Shown here: piece by piece, positions 60,699 to 64,000 of the stretch
Layout of the letters: each line of letters starts with the position of its first letter
How positions within the stretch are numbered: the first letter of the stretch is position 1
Assembly: GCF_037911135.1 (NCBI RefSeq)
Contig: NZ_JBBLYU010000002.1
Location: forward strand, 124,001-188,000
From: Phaeobacter sp. A36a-5a
GTDB taxonomy: Bacteria > Pseudomonadota > Alphaproteobacteria > Rhodobacterales > Rhodobacteraceae
Length of the DNA: 64,000 nucleotides
Direction of reading: 5' to 3'
Program-made: the position numbers and the translations under genes
The notes under the pieces: generated by a model
Told to the model about the DNA's origin: nothing
Databases searched by the model: none
Seen by the model: only the letters and a program-made list of their open reading frames with translations

Positions 60699-61265
60699 TC
60701 ATTGAAGGCGCCCTGTGATTGCAGGCCGGTCCAGCAGATGTTTGCGGGGCTGATGGCGCCAGGTGCGCATATTGTGTGCAGGCGCGAGGCGGAACGATAC
60801 CAATTTTTCTGGGCGGGCGCCGATTCGCTGCGCTAGGGCAATGGAGGCTGCGTTGTCCTCGGGAATGAAGGAGGCGATGCTGCTCCAGTTTTTCTCGCGG
60901 AACAGCCAGTCGAGAACGACCTCTGCGGCCTCGCTTGCGTAGCCTTTACCACGGGCATCCTCGGTCAGGTGCCACGAAAGCTCCGGCTCTGGCCAGCCCT
61001 TCGGGAACCAGGGGCCAATCATGCCGACCGGGCGCCCGGTATTGCGCTCGATGAGGGCGAATAATCCGTAACCACGCAGGTGCCAGTGGCCGATGATCGT
61101 CGCTATCGACCACCACAGCGCATCAGGATCGTCGACCGCGTCGATGAAGCGCGGCGCACCAATGCGCAGGAAGGCATCATGCGCGTCAAAACCGGCCTCC
61201 GCAGGGGAGACCAACAATAGCCTCTTCGTCATGAGGCTAGGGAAACGATTGTCTGTGTCTGGCAT
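60699..61265 (-). CDS. GNAT family N-acetyltransferase
   Basis: About 188 residues from the ATG at 61265. A longer open frame to 61445 is not conserved-looking. Motifs: MTKRLLLVSPAEAGFDAHDAF at the start, HLRGYGLFALIERNTGRPVGMIGPWFPKGWPEPELSWHL, DARGKGYASEAAEVVLDWL and FIPEDNAASIALAQRIGAR. It is related to the genes on both sides, so local duplication is likely. The substrate is unknown. It is the least typical copy at its N-terminus. Confidence 0.8.
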   Translation of the reverse strand: MPDTDNRFPSLMTKRLLLVSPAEAGFDAHDAFLRIGAPRFIDAVDDPDALWWSIATIIGHWHLRGYGLFALIERNTGRPVGMIGPWFPKGWPEPELSWHLTEDARGKGYASEAAEVVLDWLFREKNWSSIASFIPEDNAASIALAQRIGARPEKLVSFRLAPAHNMRTWRHQPRKHLLDRPAITGRLQ

Positions 61266-61441
61266 ACCCACACTCGTTTCGGCCCCTGCCGCGCGCGCAC
61301 CAGTGACCTGTTTCGGCATCAATGACGGCTCGATCATGCCAGATGCCGGGAAACAAGGGGTTAAGGCGCTGTTGCGCTGTGGCAAGGCGGCCACAGCGGA
61401 GCGGATGTGGGTAAAGACGCGTGTGGGAAGGTGGGTGGCCA

Positions 61442-61516
61442 TCATGCGTAGGCCTCCGGTCCGCGCAGGACCAAGTGTTCGGTTTCAAGCTGAAGGATAG
61501 CCGGGATCTGCATCAT
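61442..61516 (-). pseudogene. 24-codon remnant of another GNAT gene
   Basis: An ATG at 61516 overlaps the stop of the preceding acetyltransferase gene and opens MMQIPAILQLETEHLVLRGP, the exact kind of N-terminus seen in the two flanking GNATs (compare IETKRLILRGPE). It stops after 24 codons at 61442. It is probably the surviving start of a fourth tandem copy, lost by deletion or frameshift. Confidence 0.5.
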
Positions 61517-62028
61517 GCCAGCCCCCGCAGATCATGCACGATCACCACGTCGTCGGCGCATTCGCCCTCTGCGTCGGGGTCGATAACACCGCCGAGACGC
61601 TGGCCCAGGGCGATTGATCGGTGGTTGTTCGGGTCGATAATATTGATCAGACTGTCCCAGCCGAAATTCTGTCGCGCCCAGGTCATGACAGCTTGCGCGG
61701 CCTCGGCAGCGATTCCCTTTCCTTCAGCTTCGGGGACGACGAACCAGCCCAGTTCCGGGCCGGGATAGCCGTCGGGTTGGTAAATCCCGACCTCGCCCGC
61801 ATAGGCGCCGGTTTCTCGGATTTCGACACCGAAGGGGCCGTACCCACGAAGTGTCCAAAGTGCCACATCCCCGGCCCAGACTCTCCACGCTTCGCCGCGC
61901 GGCAGGATGCCACGCTCGTAGCGGGCGCGTTCGGACGCAAAGAACGCGGCCCAATGCTCAAAATCCTCAAGCTTGGGGGCGCGCAGCGTCAGGCGCTCGG
62001 TCTGAAGGGTAGGGATGGAGGCGATCAT
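61513..62028 (-). CDS. GNAT family N-acetyltransferase
   Basis: 171 residues with IPTLQTERLTLRAPKLEDFEHW at the start, LRGYGPFGVEIRETGAYAGEVG, LGWFVVPEAEGKGIAAEAAQAVM (acetyl-CoA loop) and IIDPNNHRSIALGQRLGG. Same subgroup as the genes at 60059 and 60699. It starts 5 bases after the ffh stop, so it is likely in the ffh transcript. The substrate is unknown. Confidence 0.87.
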   Translation of the reverse strand: MIASIPTLQTERLTLRAPKLEDFEHWAAFFASERARYERGILPRGEAWRVWAGDVALWTLRGYGPFGVEIRETGAYAGEVGIYQPDGYPGPELGWFVVPEAEGKGIAAEAAQAVMTWARQNFGWDSLINIIDPNNHRSIALGQRLGGVIDPDAEGECADDVVIVHDLRGLA

Positions 62029-62033
62029 GCGGC

Positions 62034-63563
62034 TTATTTCTTCTTGCCGAAACCGGAGAGGCCGCCGGGCAGCCCCATGCCACCCCCAAGACCACCAAGC
62101 CCGCCGAGACCGCCGGGCAAACCGCCCTTGCCGCCCATCGCCTTGGCCGCCGCTTCCAGCGCATTTGGGTCCATCTGGCTCGGATCCATGCCGACCATTT
62201 CGGGCATGCCACCTTTGCCGAACATGCCTTTCATAGCCTGCTTCAGCATCTTGCCTTTGCCCATCTTACCCATTTTCTTCATGACGTCGGCCATCTGGCG
62301 ATGCATTTTCATGAGCTTGTTGAGGTCAGAGACCTGCATGCCGGATCCTGCTGCAATCCGTTTCTTGCGAGACGCCTGGAGCAGGGCAGGATTGGCGCGT
62401 TCTTTCTTGGTCATCGACTGGATCATGGCGATCTGCTGACGCAGAACCTTGTCGTCGAACCCCGAATCCTCAACCTGCTTGGCCATCTTCGCCATGCCAG
62501 GCATCATCTGCATCATGCCCTGCATGCCGCCCATCTGGATCATCTGCTCAAGCTGCATCTTCAGGTCATTCATATTGAATTGACCCTTCATCATGCGCTT
62601 CATCATGCGCTCAGCCTGTTCGGCCTCGATGGTTTCTTGGGCCTTTTCGACCAGTGCAACGATGTCGCCCATGCCGAGGATCCGGCCCGCGATTCGATCC
62701 GGCTCGAAGGTTTCGATGGCGTCCATTTTCTCGCCGAGACCAACAAAGCGGATCGGCTTGCCGGTGACAGCGCGCATCGAAAGCGCCGCACCGCCACGGC
62801 CGTCGCCATCCATCCGGGTCAGGACCACACCGGAGATGCCAATTTTGGCATCGAATTCTTCGGCCACTTCAACGGCGACCTGACCTGTCAGCCCGTCAAC
62901 AACAAGCAGGGTTTCGCGGGGGGAAACGACATCACGGACGTCTTCGACCTCCCGCATCAACACTTCGTCGATCTGCAACCGGCCCGCCGTGTCGAGCATA
63001 TAGACGTCGTAACCACCAAGCGCCGCCTGCTGTTTGGCGCGTTTGGCGATATCGACGGGTTTCTGGCCTGGAACGATGGGCAGCGTGTCGACACCGATCT
63101 GTGTGCCCAGCACAGCCAGCTGGTCCATCGCGGCAGGGCGATAGACGTCAAGCGACGCCATCAGGACGCGCTTGCCTTCTTTATCTTTCAGGCGCTTGGC
63201 AAGCTTGCCGGTGGTCGTGGTCTTACCTGACCCCTGCAAACCGACCATCAGGATCGGCGCGGGAGGATTGTCGACCTTCAGCTGTCCGGGATCTTCGTCG
63301 CCGCGCAGCACGTCAACCAGTGCGTCATGGACGATCTTTACAACCTGCTGGCCCGGGGTGACCGATTTGGTGACGGCTTGGCCCGTTGCCTGCTCCTGTA
63401 CGCGCTTCACAAAATCGCGGGCGACCGGCAGGGAGACATCTGCCTCGAGCAGCGCGACACGGACTTCGCGCAGGGCGGTCTTTACATCTTCTTCAGAGAG
63501 CGCGCCCTGTTTGGTCAACCGGTCGAAGACACCGGATAGGCGTTCGGATAGATTTTCAAACAT
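62034..63563 (-). CDS. ffh: signal recognition particle protein Ffh
   Basis: 509 residues. The N domain (FENLSERLSGVFDRLTKQGAL) is followed by the GTPase domain with GLQGSGKTTTTGKLAKRL, LLDTAGR-type LDTAGRLQIDEVLM, TRMDGDGRGGAALSM and GLGEKMDAIETFEPDRIAGRILGMGD. The methionine-rich M domain at ~330-450 (MKRMMKGQFNMNDLKMQLEQM) binds signal peptides and SRP RNA. The last ~60 residues are a Gly/Met/Pro-rich tail. It delivers nascent membrane proteins to FtsY. Confidence 0.97.
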   Translation of the reverse strand: MFENLSERLSGVFDRLTKQGALSEEDVKTALREVRVALLEADVSLPVARDFVKRVQEQATGQAVTKSVTPGQQVVKIVHDALVDVLRGDEDPGQLKVDNPPAPILMVGLQGSGKTTTTGKLAKRLKDKEGKRVLMASLDVYRPAAMDQLAVLGTQIGVDTLPIVPGQKPVDIAKRAKQQAALGGYDVYMLDTAGRLQIDEVLMREVEDVRDVVSPRETLLVVDGLTGQVAVEVAEEFDAKIGISGVVLTRMDGDGRGGAALSMRAVTGKPIRFVGLGEKMDAIETFEPDRIAGRILGMGDIVALVEKAQETIEAEQAERMMKRMMKGQFNMNDLKMQLEQMIQMGGMQGMMQMMPGMAKMAKQVEDSGFDDKVLRQQIAMIQSMTKKERANPALLQASRKKRIAAGSGMQVSDLNKLMKMHRQMADVMKKMGKMGKGKMLKQAMKGMFGKGGMPEMVGMDPSQMDPNALEAAAKAMGGKGGLPGGLGGLGGLGGGMGLPGGLSGFGKKK

Positions 63564-63631
63564 GCCTGCGGCCTCCTATGCCGGTTTCGAAGTGGACGCC
63601 CCACATGTAGGGAGCAAATGGTCCATGCACA

Positions 63632-63669
63632 ATCGCCCCCACGGGCGTAACACGCTGGTGGGGGGCGAT
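63632..63669 (-). promoter_or_regulatory. leader hairpin upstream of ffh
   Basis: ATCGCCCCCAC and GTGGGGGGCGAT form an 11-bp stem with one bulge around a 15-base loop, between the candidate ffh promoter and its start. It may influence ffh expression. No function is known. Confidence 0.35.
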
Positions 63670-63723
63670 CCCTGACACGGGCAGGGACCGGAAGACTCAT
63701 CATGGCTCCCGGATTTGCAGCAT

Positions 63724-63752
63724 GCGTTACGCCTTTGTCCGGAGTGAGTCAA
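63724..63752 (-). promoter_or_regulatory. candidate promoter of ffh
   Basis: On the minus strand TTGACT and TAACGC are spaced by 17 bases, about 160 bases before the ffh start. Confidence 0.45.
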
Positions 63753-64000
63753 CCCGGCGCGCCCAGACAGAGCGAGGGGGAGGCTGCCATGCGCTGGGTG
63801 CAACGGTTGACGTGAGCCACCTCCCTGAGGGAATATCGCAGGGAGACGGCACCTCGGCGACCACCTTCACAGGCGCTTATTCGGGTGTTCCCCCATATGA
63901 CGAAACTACGGTGTCGAGTAAGCGGCACCACGCGAGAGGCAGTTATTCTCAAGGCATCTGTTGCGGCAATCTAATGCCGCATTCCTTCATCGGGCGGCTT
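63753..64000. other. right-edge region without a visible gene
   Basis: No frame here shows recognisable protein features. An ATG at 63974 opens a frame that leaves the window after nine codons, without a ribosome-binding site. The SRP RNA core motif was looked for and not found. Confidence 0.4.

Noticed and set aside
62301-63230. Plus-strand open frame of 309 codons, His-rich
   Set aside because: It is the antisense shadow of ffh; the His richness mirrors the Met-rich M domain.
63564-64000. SRP RNA gene near ffh
   Set aside because: A GGGACCGGAAG string at about 63684 recalls the SRP core, but the surrounding GTCAGG and AAGCA parts and the hairpin are missing.

Overview
The window looks like chromosomal DNA of an alphaproteobacterium of the Rhodobacteraceae, Roseobacter group. 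The evidence is high-GC coding sequence, MipZ in place of Min, an ImuA/ImuB/DnaE2 mutasome, the gene order murA-DUF2948-hisD-UPF0262-phosphatase-infA-maf-rng-yacG, and ffh/rpsP/rimM/trmD/rplS close together. I cannot fix the genus. No CRISPR array, intact insertion sequence or prophage is visible.

Layout. 1-1.5 kb: end of a branched-chain amino-acid ABC system. 1.6-4.5 kb: an HpaI-type aldolase, a PLP-dependent decarboxylase and an HpaR-type regulator. 4.5-11.1 kb: a phosphonate monoester hydrolase/sulfatase overlapping a glycerate kinase, a divergent DeoR regulator, a Na/Pi cotransporter-like protein and an EamA exporter. 11.4-16.1 kb: a spermidine/putrescine-type ABC operon whose last permease carries an unusual C-terminal extension. 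16.2-23 kb: a GH18-like/NodB/GT2 fusion, a divergent DUF3131 protein and a small secreted protein, probably a surface-polysaccharide locus. 23-24.1 kb: gene-poor. 24.1-33.5 kb: tRNA-Thr, then a long housekeeping block (murA, hisD, infA, maf, rng, yacG) with inserted accessory enzymes, ending in tRNA-Phe. 33.6-43.2 kb: an integrase-like remnant, the dnaE2-imuB-imuA mutasome, an FeS-type photolyase, hemN and an NnrU protein. 43.3-50.7 kb: a homogentisate-catabolism operon (hmgA, fahA, maiA) with an FAD hydroxylase, a VOC protein, a DUF2783 protein and an atypical MBL-fold protein, next to a divergent MarR regulator. 50.8-55 kb: a class III nucleotide cyclase and then a VPEID-CTERM substrate facing an exosortase E/CPBP protease fusion that overlaps mipZ. 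55-64 kb: ribosome, tRNA-modification and SRP genes (rpmE, rplS, trmD, rimM, rpsP, ffh) with bluB, a chorismate mutase, a kinase and a row of GNAT acetyltransferases between them.

How parts work together. HmgA, MaiA and FahA form the complete path from homogentisate to fumarate and acetoacetate, and the FAD hydroxylase may feed it. The Gly/Asn-rich VPEID-CTERM protein is the likely substrate of the neighbouring exosortase E. Mutasome and photolyase give mutagenic and light-driven DNA repair side by side. The VPEID-CTERM/exosortase E pair next to mipZ is the most unusual system here; the family is known, but its function has little experimental support that I am aware of. Gene starts, family calls and regulatory sites were read by eye. 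No database search or structure prediction was run.
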